A stretch of DNA of 52,869 nt from Gammaproteobacteria bacterium (GTDB lineage Bacteria > Pseudomonadota > Gammaproteobacteria > SZUA-229). Positions 16,227-24,583 of the stretch are shown one piece after another (position 1 is the first letter of the stretch; the number at the start of each line of letters is the position of its first letter). The stretch covers positions 1 through 52,869 of the forward strand of contig JAJDNP010000016.1 in the NCBI GenBank assembly GCA_022340645.1, given 5' to 3'. The notes beneath the pieces were generated by a model that was not told the DNA's origin, did not search any database, and saw only the letters and a program-made list of their open reading frames with translations. The position numbers and the translations under genes were made by a program.

Positions 16227-17566
16227 GCTATTTCATCCAGTATATGAACGTTTTCGGGAAGGTCTCTGGGCTGTGTAATGCTTCCCTGGGTAATGTCCAG
16301 GTTTATTGAATCAAAGCCTATGTTCCTGAAGGCGGTATCAAGCAGCTCAATTTGATTCGATATATTATCTGCTGTAGTTTCTCGTTCGGCGCGGAACACG
16401 GTGGAAATATCATTACCGGTCAAATGCAGTCTGGCCTCAACCGGGCCAAGTTCTTTAAAGTTGAAATTCAGTGTAACTGACCAGTTTGAATCATTCTGTT
16501 CTTTCGTCGAGTTTTCCTGTTGCAGACGAAGCTGGATTAAATGATTTTCATCTTCATCTTTTATAATCAAATCGCATAATAAATACAATAAACTATCAGC
16601 TTCGCGAGTTAATGTTGTAAGTTGCTGTGACGTTATTTTTGCCAATGCGCCATCAACATCTGTTTTGAGTTCCTGTAATAAGCCCATAGTTTTTAACAGG
16701 CTGGATAAATTATCCAGCAGCTGCCGCGGTCTGGCATGCTGTTGTATGTGATTTAGTAATGGAGTGAAGCTGGCCAGTAATTCCTTAGGCAGCAGGGTTA
16801 TTTCTGACAAGTTCAATGCCTGCAGTATTAACTCTATCTGTTTATTAGATAATTGATTTGTTAACAGGGCAGTAAACTGTACCGGGTTAAGTTCAGCTTT
16901 TATAAACTGTTGTACCAGTGTGCCTGTTTCTGACTGAATATTGTTTAACGTGGTTAGCTGTGGTTTTGCTGTCAGTTCAGGCACGATGTTTTGCAGCTGG
17001 GCGCTGATTTTGAGTAGCTGACTTTTAATGTCCAGTGTTAGCGCATTATATTGTTCAGTTTGCTGCCTGTACAACCTGGACTCGAGAAATACGCCACTGT
17101 TCTGAATTATTTTTTTCAATGTTTTTGCCTGTGTTGCCTGCTCGGCAGTGGGCAATATCTGGTTTAATTCTATAAGCTGCTGTTTAAGTATTTTGGGAAC
17201 TAAGGAGTTATCGAAAATATTCCGGTTGAGCTGTAATAGTTGCGCCAGGTCCTGTTGCCGGGCGATAAAGCCTTTCAGGCTTTGCGCGGCGGCGTTCGGA
17301 GAATCATCGGTTGTCAGTATTTTTAATACCGTAGTTTCTCCCAATGACTTAACCAGTAACTTAAGCTGGTCGCCGGCTTTTAACGCAATCGGTGTTTTTG
17401 TTTCAAGAATATCCCGTCCCACACGCAAAAACAGTCTGCCGTTAGCATTCACATTACTCTCAGCAGTTGCATTCAGTACCTGTCCTATTTTCCAGGATTT
17501 TGTTACCTCCGGTATAAGCTTTGTCCGGATTTTATTAAACGATTGAATGGGTGGAATAGTAATCAT
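16223..17566 (-). CDS. fliK: FliK-like flagellar hook-length control protein
   Basis: The product is 447 residues. A long, glutamine- and leucine-rich, poorly conserved N-terminal part (1-330) is followed by a C-terminal Flg_hook-type domain: LNFNFKELGPVEARLHLTGN, then TVFRAERETTADNISNQIELL. FliK measures hook length and triggers FlhB switching. Its coupling to the FlhB-C gene downstream fits this. No other flagellar gene is in the window, so this is a detached pair. Confidence 0.75.
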   Translation of the reverse strand: MITIPPIQSFNKIRTKLIPEVTKSWKIGQVLNATAESNVNANGRLFLRVGRDILETKTPIALKAGDQLKLLVKSLGETTVLKILTTDDSPNAAAQSLKGFIARQQDLAQLLQLNRNIFDNSLVPKILKQQLIELNQILPTAEQATQAKTLKKIIQNSGVFLESRLYRQQTEQYNALTLDIKSQLLKISAQLQNIVPELTAKPQLTTLNNIQSETGTLVQQFIKAELNPVQFTALLTNQLSNKQIELILQALNLSEITLLPKELLASFTPLLNHIQQHARPRQLLDNLSSLLKTMGLLQELKTDVDGALAKITSQQLTTLTREADSLLYLLCDLIIKDEDENHLIQLRLQQENSTKEQNDSNWSVTLNFNFKELGPVEARLHLTGNDISTVFRAERETTADNISNQIELLDTAFRNIGFDSINLDITQGSITQPRDLPENVHILDEIA

Positions 17567-17992
17567 ATTTCTTGCATTATTTATATAAACTGTCTTAAAG
17601 AAATAACATGTCCCCTGAATTCAGCTGTACTTAGGTATTATTCCAGGGATCAACAATAATATCGGCACACTTAAAAAAAACTGGAGTTTTTAAGCAGTTA
17701 TGGCATAGAAGTTGTAATGCACGGGATTTAATGAAATGATAATGGCAACGGATCGAATCTTCCAATGCTCATTTGACCTATTTGAATGTAAGTCGATTCC
17801 GCAGTATAGTTTCATTATGAGTTCCTTTTATAGCTTCGTTTAGCTTTGCAATTTGACGATAACGTCTGTTTGAGCAAACCAGTAGGCCAGCATAAGCGAT
17901 AGCATTGCTGGCATAACCATCAAAAACACGCCGGAAACGGCAGAGCCTTATTTCGGCCTAAATTCATCACACTGTTTTTGACTTTGATCTTT
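17567..17992. other. Intergenic, nothing assignable
   Basis: There are 426 bases upstream of the fliK-like gene with no credible gene. A 7-bp GCCAGCA/TGCTGGC pair near 17886-17913 is the only small fold noticed. The fliK promoter presumably lies in the first 100 bases, but no clear -35/-10 pair stands out. Confidence 0.5.
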
Positions 17993-18312
17993 TCCACCTT
18001 AAGCAAGCCATTGATGCACTACAGCTATCATGGGCTTTCTGTGAAAACTGTCTGAGCACACGTGTTTTTCAACGTGGGCGAGTTTTTTCACAGCATGATA
18101 GCTGTGCGTTATCAATGGGAATCCCTGTTTTTCAGGGGCGCAGCTGTAGTGGCGGCTTGTTACAAAACACGTCCTGTGTTTTGCCTTCCAGGCCAGCTAC
18201 AAAACAGCTGTTCACAATTCTCCCGGAAAAATTAGTCTGGATACTCTTTTGGGCGGTAGCAAAAGAGCCAGGAAAAAATTATTATGGCGCCAGCGGGGCG
18301 AGACCCGCAATC
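17993..18312. repeat. Long structured repeat, copy B
   Basis: The order is the same as copy A. The main stem arms are 18009-18032 and 18094-18117 (CATTGAT and ACAGCTATCATG pair; a five-base internal bulge differs on both sides). The arm sequence differs from copy A, yet pairing is kept. The copy continues past the end of A with a CTCTTTTG/CAAAAGAG hairpin and ATTATTATGGCGCCAGCGGGG, shared with copy C. It is followed by the CPXCG pseudogene. Confidence 0.8.
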
Positions 18313-18417
18313 TATATGGCTACATCAATAGTAAATATGTCCAAATAAATTTGAACCTACAGAGGACGAAAGACATTCACTGAGAAATGTTCAAGACGAC
18401 GGTTCACTGTTCACTGC

Positions 18418-18605
18418 TCAATCGTCATCCCTCAAAACCACAACCTGGCAGTCACCCTCATAATCAACAGACACCTGTATGCGAATAGGCCTGCAGCAAA
18501 CCGAGCAGTCTTCGTAATAATCCGCCTCGCTCACCGAGTCATCAATCAAAATCTCGAAGCTTCACCGCAGCAGGGACAGGTAATAGTTCGATTCAACAGC
18601 TCCAT
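18418..18605 (-). pseudogene. CPXCG-motif cysteine-rich protein, frameshifted copy
   Basis: The segment is closely similar over its full length to the intact gene at 24380-24568. It is 188 bases long against 189: one base is missing near 18555 (CTCGAAGC against CTCGATAGC), which shifts the frame after TCPCCGEA, so only the first dozen residues are in register with the intact protein. It follows repeat copy B just as the intact gene follows copy C, so repeat and gene were duplicated together. Confidence 0.85.
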
Positions 18606-18854
18606 GAACAACAAGCAAATACCGAAAAGACACACCTGGTGGATACCAGTGAGATTCATAATAATAACGAGATTTGCTGCCCTCGCGTTGACGATTGTTT
18701 ATGGAGTTCTCACCCACGGGTATTTTAAAACTGGATGATAAGGGTGAAGCTCAATGTCCTTATTACGATACTTTCTAAAACCGCAAACCAAAACAGCAGG
18801 GGATAGATTACTGCGGCAGTATCGATCCCTGAAAATCATATTTGGCGCAATTCT

Positions 18855-19103
18855 CTATTCGCTTTTATCAGCCACTCTCAGCGCCACGTTCAACGCATCG
18901 ACGATCTCCGACCAGTCACTGTCAGCTTCTCGCGCTTCACGCAGAAAAGCGGCCTGTGTCGATGACCAAAATGGCGCATCTGACAATAATATCCCCGTTG
19001 GCAACGGTGCATGTTCGCGCAGGAAGCCTTCTATCTCTTTATGGCTGCTTCCCAATCCAAGCTGTTTAAACAATTCACTAAAAGAATGAAAGGGATGCTC
19101 CAT
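18855..19103 (-). CDS. DUF2789 family protein
   Basis: The product is 82 residues. The start MEHPFHSFSELFKQLGLGS, the middle APLPTGILLSDAPFW and the end SDWSEIVDALNVALR match DUF2789, a small all-helical family of proteobacteria with no known function. It stands alone. The ribosome site is weak (GGACGATG). Confidence 0.75.
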   Translation of the reverse strand: MEHPFHSFSELFKQLGLGSSHKEIEGFLREHAPLPTGILLSDAPFWSSTQAAFLREAREADSDWSEIVDALNVALRVADKSE

Positions 19104-19293
19104 CGTCCGAATCCTGTGTTTGTTAATAAATGATTATTGTGATCCTGTTTTTATAAAAATCATATGACATTTGAAACCATATTTACCTTAGCTCTGTTGT
19201 TCCCTGGCCGATACACCACTTACCCCATACTGATCATGACTTTCATGCCAGAGAAATTAATATGCGAATGATGATCGATACATTACCATACCC

Positions 19294-19806
19294 TCACAAA
19301 TCGGGATCAAACAGCTGATTATTGATTTGCTCCCTCTCATCCTCGGTCGGCAAGGGCGAGTACTCAATAGCGTGAGCGGCATGCAAATCCAGTTTGCCAT
19401 GCTGATCAAAGACTAACCAACTATAGGTTTCGTTGACAACCTGTTTCGGCATTCCTTTTTCTACACGGACATACCAGTCAGCCAACCTGAACGTCTTGTT
19501 GAAAAACTCGCAAGCTACCGCCTTACCTTCGACCAGAGGAATATAACAGTCATGCAGGATTGGCAGCACACCCTCATCTGTCAGGTAAAACAGATAGGTT
19601 TTATGGTGCGGGTGCAACTCTTGCTGACGGCGCTGATATTCTGACCGTAGCGCAACAATATAACTCAGTGTCTCGTCGAGGGCCTCTTGTCCTGTTTCAT
19701 CGGCCACCTCACCCAGTTGCAGCTCAAGCCGCTCACGCAGCAATCCCAGTATTTCCAGTGCACCATTTAATCGATTTATCTCTTGTTGCACATCGCTTTC
19801 TAACAT
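19294..19806 (-). CDS. Hypothetical protein
   Basis: The product is 170 residues with no signal peptide and no membrane segment. The first 65 residues are a probable coiled coil (EINRLNGALEILGLLRERLE). The rest is a mixed, tryptophan- and tyrosine-containing domain (TYLFYLTDEGVLPILHDCY; FRLADWYVRVEKG). The family is not recognised. It is acidic and glutamate-rich, probably cytosolic. It stands alone between DUF2789 and a DUF3775-like fragment. Confidence 0.6.
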   Translation of the reverse strand: MLESDVQQEINRLNGALEILGLLRERLELQLGEVADETGQEALDETLSYIVALRSEYQRRQQELHPHHKTYLFYLTDEGVLPILHDCYIPLVEGKAVACEFFNKTFRLADWYVRVEKGMPKQVVNETYSWLVFDQHGKLDLHAAHAIEYSPLPTEDEREQINNQLFDPDL

Positions 19807-19991
19807 GATTTCCGCCTGAAATATTACCTGAATAAAGGAATAATTAATGAGCGCTCTTGAATATTTATAATCGTATATAGCGCATGAAATTTATTAATGT
19901 TAACTTAACTTCAATATTTGAACAGTAGTAATGATGTATTTCAATGTAGTGACTGCGTAACAAAATTATTAAATTAGTATGAGGGGGCTAT

Positions 19992-20162
19992 ATGATAAAC
20001 TTTAATCTCGAGACAGTCTGTTACATCACTCAAAGAGCCAGGCAATTCCACGTTAAAGAACAAATAGTGATCACTGAAATGCCAAATAGCCCTACTGAAG
20101 ACTGGGAGGCAGCAATGGAAGAAGCGACTGACAATTTATCTGATCATAGGGGACTTATCTAA
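19992..20162 (+). CDS. Short DUF3775-like protein, probably truncated
   Basis: The product is 56 residues from ATG 19992, just after GAGGGGG. MINFNLETVCYITQRARQFH and the following acidic part resemble the N-terminal half of DUF3775, whose usual length is about 120-140 residues with a C-terminal ELVAL..GRGD-type end. That end is absent here, so this may be a decayed gene or a short paralogue. Confidence 0.5.
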   Translation: MINFNLETVCYITQRARQFHVKEQIVITEMPNSPTEDWEAAMEEATDNLSDHRGLI

Positions 20163-20352
20163 TGGGGCATACACCGGTCACTGAGTAATTACAGGAAGGT
20201 CTTTTTCAACATGGTTGCAGTTGCGACGAGTGATTATTGGTAATCATTATGCATGCGCTTGCGGTAAATAGTTGCCGGTTTTCATTAACTGGCGCCACTA
20301 AAGTTCGTGCTCATATAGAAGATTAAAGAGTCAGCCGTTAACAAGATATCAT

Positions 20353-21363
20353 ATGACATCTATAATTGAAAAAGGTGGCGGAACGTTCGAAGGCATCAAG
20401 CTGCTGCTGTGCGAAAATCCCCTGCCGCCCATTGAAGAGGCGATTGCTGCAGCACAGTTCGAGGTGCCGCACAGCAACTATTACACCGAGCCCTATTCGG
20501 CGCCGTTGCGGCGCCTCATTAGCGCGCAGCTCGGGGTACCCGAACGGCTTATTCACATCAATGCTGGTTCCGAGCTCATTCTACGCCAGCTTTTTGACCG
20601 CTTCGGCCAGCAGGTCCACCTGCTGACGCCGACTTATGTACTCTTTACCGAGATCGCCAGGCACTATACAGAAACCCGGTTGCTCCCCGAAAAAGACTTT
20701 GCCTTTGACCTTGACCGCCTGCTAATTCCGCAGGGCACAACACTTGCGGTCATCGTAAACCCTAATAATCCCAATGGTGGTATCTTTGATATGAAGCCAT
20801 TGCCGACCCTCCTGCAACGCTATCCCGACACGCGCTTTCTGATCGACGAGGCGTTCATCGGGCTGGCGGGGGAGTCGGTTGCTAATCTGGTGCCCGGCTA
20901 CCCCAACCTGCTCGTGACCAGAACCTTGTCCAAGGCTCACAGCCTGGCTGGCTTTCGTATCGGCTACGGCATACTTCCCGAGGCCATCGCCGATGACCTG
21001 AACAGTCATAACGATGCCTACCCGCTCACCCGGCCCAGTCAGGCAGCCGCCATTGCTACACTTCTATATGAGGAAAAAATTCATGCCCGAACCGCACAGT
21101 TACGTGCCTGGACCAATGAACTCGCAGCTCAGCTGCAGACCCTGGGCGTGCACACCTACCCGAGCGCAACCTATTTCTTCCTCGCCGACTTTGCGCCGCA
21201 TGCTGCGTGCGAGATTGCTGACCAGCTGCACAAACATAACATACTGATAAAGCCGTTGAACGACCCGGCACTCGGCTCAGGCTATATGCGCGTCACTACG
21301 GCATTGCCCGAAGATAATCATCGCTTCGTTGATGCATTGCGAGAAGTCTTGTCCGATGCCTAG
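20353..21363 (+). CDS. HisC-like class I/II aminotransferase
   Basis: The product is 336 residues. It has the PLP-enzyme motifs NPNNPNGG (137-143), FLIDEAFIG (162-170) and TRTLSKAHSLAGFRIGYG with Lys 194 as the expected Schiff-base lysine. Fold and order match histidinol-phosphate aminotransferase-like enzymes; at 336 residues it is slightly short. No other histidine gene is nearby, so the substrate could differ. It overlaps the following methyltransferase by eight bases, suggesting a joint pathway. The ribosome site is weak. Confidence 0.82.
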   Translation: MTSIIEKGGGTFEGIKLLLCENPLPPIEEAIAAAQFEVPHSNYYTEPYSAPLRRLISAQLGVPERLIHINAGSELILRQLFDRFGQQVHLLTPTYVLFTEIARHYTETRLLPEKDFAFDLDRLLIPQGTTLAVIVNPNNPNGGIFDMKPLPTLLQRYPDTRFLIDEAFIGLAGESVANLVPGYPNLLVTRTLSKAHSLAGFRIGYGILPEAIADDLNSHNDAYPLTRPSQAAAIATLLYEEKIHARTAQLRAWTNELAAQLQTLGVHTYPSATYFFLADFAPHAACEIADQLHKHNILIKPLNDPALGSGYMRVTTALPEDNHRFVDALREVLSDA

Positions 21364-21991
21364 AGACGCCCCATTCGAGGCTCACCACCAGCGCTACGAG
21401 GCCTGGTTCGATAAACACGAGGCTGCTTATCTCTCAGAGCTGCTCGCCCTGCGTCCATTCGTCCCATGGGAAGGACGGGGCATTGAAATCGGAGTGGGCA
21501 GCGGCCGCTTTGCCGGACCTCTGGGGGTTCAAGTGGGCGTGGATCCGGCGGCGGCGATGCTTGTCTATGCTGCTGCGCGAGGCATTGAAGTCGTGGAAGG
21601 GGTAGCCGAAAATCTACCTTTCGCAAACGATAGTTTCGATTACGCCCTGGTGGTAACTACTATCTGCTTTGTAGATTCGCCTGCAGAAATGCTGGCCGAG
21701 GCGCGCCGGGTGCTCAGGCCGGACGGGCGTCTGGTGATTGGCTTCATCGATCGGGAAAGCACTCTGGGACAAGATTATCTGGCGCATCAGGCCGAGAATG
21801 TGTTCTACCGCGAGGCTACTTTCTATTCCGCCGATGAGGTAGAACGGCTACTGCTGAAAACGGGTTTCTCGATTGGCGAATGGGCACAGACACTCGCACG
21901 CCCTCTGCTGGAAACGCGGGAAATCGAAGCCATGCAGGCAGGGCATGGTCAGTGTGCATTCGTGGTCGTCACAGCAACGAATGAGAGCTGA
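21356..21991 (+). CDS. Class I SAM-dependent methyltransferase
   Basis: The product is 211 residues from ATG 21356. Motif I GIEIGVGSGRF, an acidic VDPA strand end, VAENLPFANDSFDYALVV (motifs II-III) and ARRVLRPDGRLVIGF are the Methyltransf_11 pattern. The acceptor is unknown. It overlaps the aminotransferase, so the two probably act on one small molecule. A further in-frame ATG at 21329 would lengthen it by nine residues inside the aminotransferase. Confidence 0.85.
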   Translation: MPRDAPFEAHHQRYEAWFDKHEAAYLSELLALRPFVPWEGRGIEIGVGSGRFAGPLGVQVGVDPAAAMLVYAAARGIEVVEGVAENLPFANDSFDYALVVTTICFVDSPAEMLAEARRVLRPDGRLVIGFIDRESTLGQDYLAHQAENVFYREATFYSADEVERLLLKTGFSIGEWAQTLARPLLETREIEAMQAGHGQCAFVVVTATNES

Positions 21992-22058
21992 TTCTTGAAA
22001 GTGCTTGCCAGGAGTGACATCATTCAGTATCCGTCGTCACTGTTACGATGAGACTGCT

Positions 22059-23003
22059 TTATACACCATGCGTCTCTTTATAATATATAGCGTTAAAATA
22101 CTCATCAGTGTCTACCTGGCCTTCGGCATAATCATCATGCCAGCTGTCTGGAACAGGCATGTTTCCATATAACTGAACCCTCTGCGCTTCAAGCAATCGT
22201 CTGGGTCTCCCCATGTAGTCCGCAGCACAATACACTTTCTTGCCCACGGCTGCAGATAGCTCATCCAGCCATACCTCGCCCTCAACACTACGCATCAGGT
22301 GATGGTCAAGGATTACCACATCAATGTTTGAGGCCAGACGCAACGCATTATGCCAGGCACATTCGCGCTCCACCTTAGTGAGCCGATCGAGATAAAGAGG
22401 CGGCCCAGCAGCAAGCACGATATCTGGCAGCCAGTTTATCACCCGATCCACGGTCGCATCATCCAGCAACTGTATGTCAGAGGCGTGTACAAACACCCTG
22501 TTATCCATTTTGATCCGCGTCATCATCAAGGTACCCGTGATGCTACTCCACACACCATGGGGTACAGCTCGGGAAAATGATAGCGGTCCCTCCGAAAGTC
22601 CTTCTGCAATATACATGTTTGCACCCAACAGATCCGCCAGATCACGGTAGCGTTTGCTCATCTTGGAAGAAAGACCAGCATCAGATTTACTCCAGCAGCG
22701 TAGTTCACGAAACCGCGATGGCAGCGACCGAATAGACAGCTGGTAGGGATTCGCATCCAGCAGAGGTACGTGATCACCGTGAAAGTGACTGCACACAATA
22801 TCGGTAGCATCATTCAGTGCCTGTAATATCTGCTCGCGCACCCGACGACCCTCGGCTATTTGCACTGGATGAGGCAGCAGGCCATGTCGCATGTAACCCA
22901 GAGACACACCCGGATCGATGACAATGCGTCGGTCCTGAAATGTCACCTGGCAACAAAGACTGCGCACACCCATGGATTCCGCACCGATAATTTCAAGACT
23001 CAT
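22059..23003 (-). CDS. MBL-fold metallohydrolase (UPF0282-like)
   Basis: The product is 314 residues. The metallo-beta-lactamase motif HFHGDH (73-78), a later ASDIQ aspartate (about 176) and ILDHHLMRS (233-235) are the metal ligands expected. The overall pattern, with IDPGVSLGYMRHGLLPHP early and HDD-type ends, resembles the UPF0282 group best known from archaea. Substrate unknown. It is convergent with the methyltransferase. Confidence 0.78.
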   Translation of the reverse strand: MSLEIIGAESMGVRSLCCQVTFQDRRIVIDPGVSLGYMRHGLLPHPVQIAEGRRVREQILQALNDATDIVCSHFHGDHVPLLDANPYQLSIRSLPSRFRELRCWSKSDAGLSSKMSKRYRDLADLLGANMYIAEGLSEGPLSFSRAVPHGVWSSITGTLMMTRIKMDNRVFVHASDIQLLDDATVDRVINWLPDIVLAAGPPLYLDRLTKVERECAWHNALRLASNIDVVILDHHLMRSVEGEVWLDELSAAVGKKVYCAADYMGRPRRLLEAQRVQLYGNMPVPDSWHDDYAEGQVDTDEYFNAIYYKETHGV

Positions 23004-23030
23004 GAGCAGTTCTTCTGTAATTATATGCAG

Positions 23031-23339
23031 CTATGTATTCAGTAAGGCATCACGAATTTGCATGTAGGCAATGAGAAATTCAAACAGCATTCGCCAAAAC
23101 AACTCCATTAACAGGAAACAAGATATAAATAATGCAACAAGTTTAATCTGCTGTTTTTTATTTAACAATTTCCATATTATTTCCTTCCCGCCTTCATATG
23201 CAGTATTAAATAATCTATATTTGCGTATAAGCCAGGCAAGAAAGAGCCATATACCGACAGGTAATATAAGGGCACCAAGATAATAAAATATTATTAAAGC
23301 CTCAGTGCTAATAAAGCTTTTAAACGTAAGAAAATCCAT
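23031..23339 (-). CDS. Hypothetical two-helix membrane protein
   Basis: The product is 102 residues with hydrophobic segments at about 14-38 and 66-92, a basic loop between them and an N-terminal FLTFKSFIS. It weakly recalls DUF4282, but this is unsure. It lies upstream of the MBL gene on the same strand, 27 bases away. Confidence 0.55.
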   Translation of the reverse strand: MDFLTFKSFISTEALIIFYYLGALILPVGIWLFLAWLIRKYRLFNTAYEGGKEIIWKLLNKKQQIKLVALFISCFLLMELFWRMLFEFLIAYMQIRDALLNT

Positions 23340-23426
23340 TATGCATGAATGCCTATATTTCTTATTGTGACACTAACGACCTGGCCCACTGGATTTCGCG
23401 AAGTGCAGCGTTTCGTTATACATTTT

Positions 23427-23687
23427 TCACACATTCAAATATTCAAAACCTTCAACATCTACAAACTCCTTGACACCTTCCTTTTCAATCGCTTCGATTC
23501 CTGCATCTATAGCTAGCTGTGCGGTTGAAAATGACTCCAGCCAATTTGAACTTATCCCTTTCTCGTTTAGAATTGCAAGCTGCCAGTCACCTTCGCTGAT
23601 CTTTGTAGCTATTACTTTTAGTGTTGCACCATCCTTTGATACTTCCCGGCATAACTCAGCTTCACTAAATTCATTAATATTATCCAT
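23427..23687 (-). CDS. Hypothetical small acidic protein
   Basis: The product is 86 residues from ATG 23687, preceded by AAAGGAGAAAGAT. It is acidic, with EAELCREVSKDGATLKVIA, GDWQLAILNEKG and a helical end. No family is recognised. Its promoter is copy 2 of the module also found before the 14617-15126 gene. The frame is open 18 codons further upstream, into the leader, but the ribosome site decides for 23687. Confidence 0.65.
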   Translation of the reverse strand: MDNINEFSEAELCREVSKDGATLKVIATKISEGDWQLAILNEKGISSNWLESFSTAQLAIDAGIEAIEKEGVKEFVDVEGFEYLNV

Positions 23688-23710
23688 ATCTTTCTCCTTT
23701 CCTTTTTCAA

Positions 23711-23837
23711 TGTAACTACGACTAAATGTCCCGATTAACATGTTTAATTATGTCAGCATCATACCCCTGCCGTTATTTTTTTCAATAGAAACAACAATGT
23801 AGGATATTTCCTACAAAAATATCAGAAAAACTAACGC
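23711..23837 (-). promoter_or_regulatory. Conserved promoter module, copy 2
   Basis: On the minus strand TTGAAA (23785-23780) and TATGAT (23763-23758) are 16 bases apart. The near-perfect palindrome TGTAGGATATTTCCTACA (23798-23815) lies twelve bases further upstream. Arrangement and spacing are identical to copy 1 at 15190-15316. It reads into the 23427-23687 gene with a leader of about 65-70 bases. Confidence 0.7.
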
Positions 23838-23861
23838 TACTTTGCTTTTGTTATTTACATT

Positions 23862-24180
23862 CCACATTAAGCAAGCCATTGATACTGTAAAACTATCATG
23901 GGCTTTCTGTGAAAACTGTCTGAGCCTGCGTATCTTTCAACACAGGTGAACATGCCATTACCCGCGAGGCGCGGATTCTGCAATGATGTGATACACCCGT
24001 AGGACCGAATCCCGGCCGGGAATAGTGGCTGCCTGTTACAAAACACGTCCTGTGTTTTGCCTTTCAGGCCAGCTATAAAACAGCTGCTCATATGCTCCCG
24101 GTAAAATTAGTCTGGTTACTCTTTTGGGCTGTAACAAAAGAGCCAGGAAAAATTATTATGGCGCCGGCGGGGCGAGACTT
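23862..24180. repeat. Long structured repeat, copy C, with a nested palindrome
   Basis: The left part (to about 23945) and the right part (from about 24031) match copies A and B. The right arm of the main stem is replaced by 23946-24030, which contains GTAGGACCGAATCCCGGCCG, similar to the palindrome at 12307-12383. The pairing of the main stem is thus lost. The copy ends with the CTCTTTTG/CAAAAGAG hairpin and precedes the intact CPXCG gene by about 200 bases. Confidence 0.75.
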
Positions 24181-24228
24181 GCAATATTTAAGATTAAACG
24201 GGTGATAGATAATTAAAACAATAAGTGC

Positions 24229-24257
24229 TGATGGTAAAGTGAAATCGCGGTATAAAT
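24229..24257. repeat. Short REP-like palindrome
   Basis: GAAATCGCGGTATAAATTCC followed by GCTCCTAC is the common short palindromic repeat type of gammaproteobacteria. It lies between repeat C and the CPXCG gene. Confidence 0.5.
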
Positions 24258-24379
24258 TCCGCTCCTACAAAAGAATTATTATTTGTTGCAAAGATCAATA
24301 ACTTTCACTGAACAAAGTGCAGGATGACAGCAAGGCCGCTAAACATCAAGCAGTCGGTACACTATTCACTATTCACTGC

Positions 24380-24568
24380 TCAATCGTCATCCCTCAAAAC
24401 CACCACCTGGCAATCACCCTCATAATCAACAGTCACCTGTATGCGAATGGGCCGGCAGCAGACGGAACAGTCCTCGTAATAATCCGCCTCGCTCACCGAG
24501 TCATCAATCAATATCTCGATAGCTTCACCGCAGTAGGGACAGGTAATATTTTGATTCAACAGTTCCAT
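24380..24568 (-). CDS. CPXCG-motif cysteine-rich zinc-ribbon-like protein
   Basis: The product is 62 residues. TCPYCGEAIEILIDDS and a second CSVCCRPI pair form a zinc-ribbon-like knuckle set; the tail is acidic (VVVLRDDD). This is the CPXCG family of unknown role. It starts 15 bases after the dctM stop and so may be the last gene of the TRAP operon. A broken copy lies at 18418-18605. Confidence 0.85.
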   Translation of the reverse strand: MELLNQNITCPYCGEAIEILIDDSVSEADYYEDCSVCCRPIRIQVTVDYEGDCQVVVLRDDD

Positions 24569-24583
24569 TATCAGCGAGGAGCT

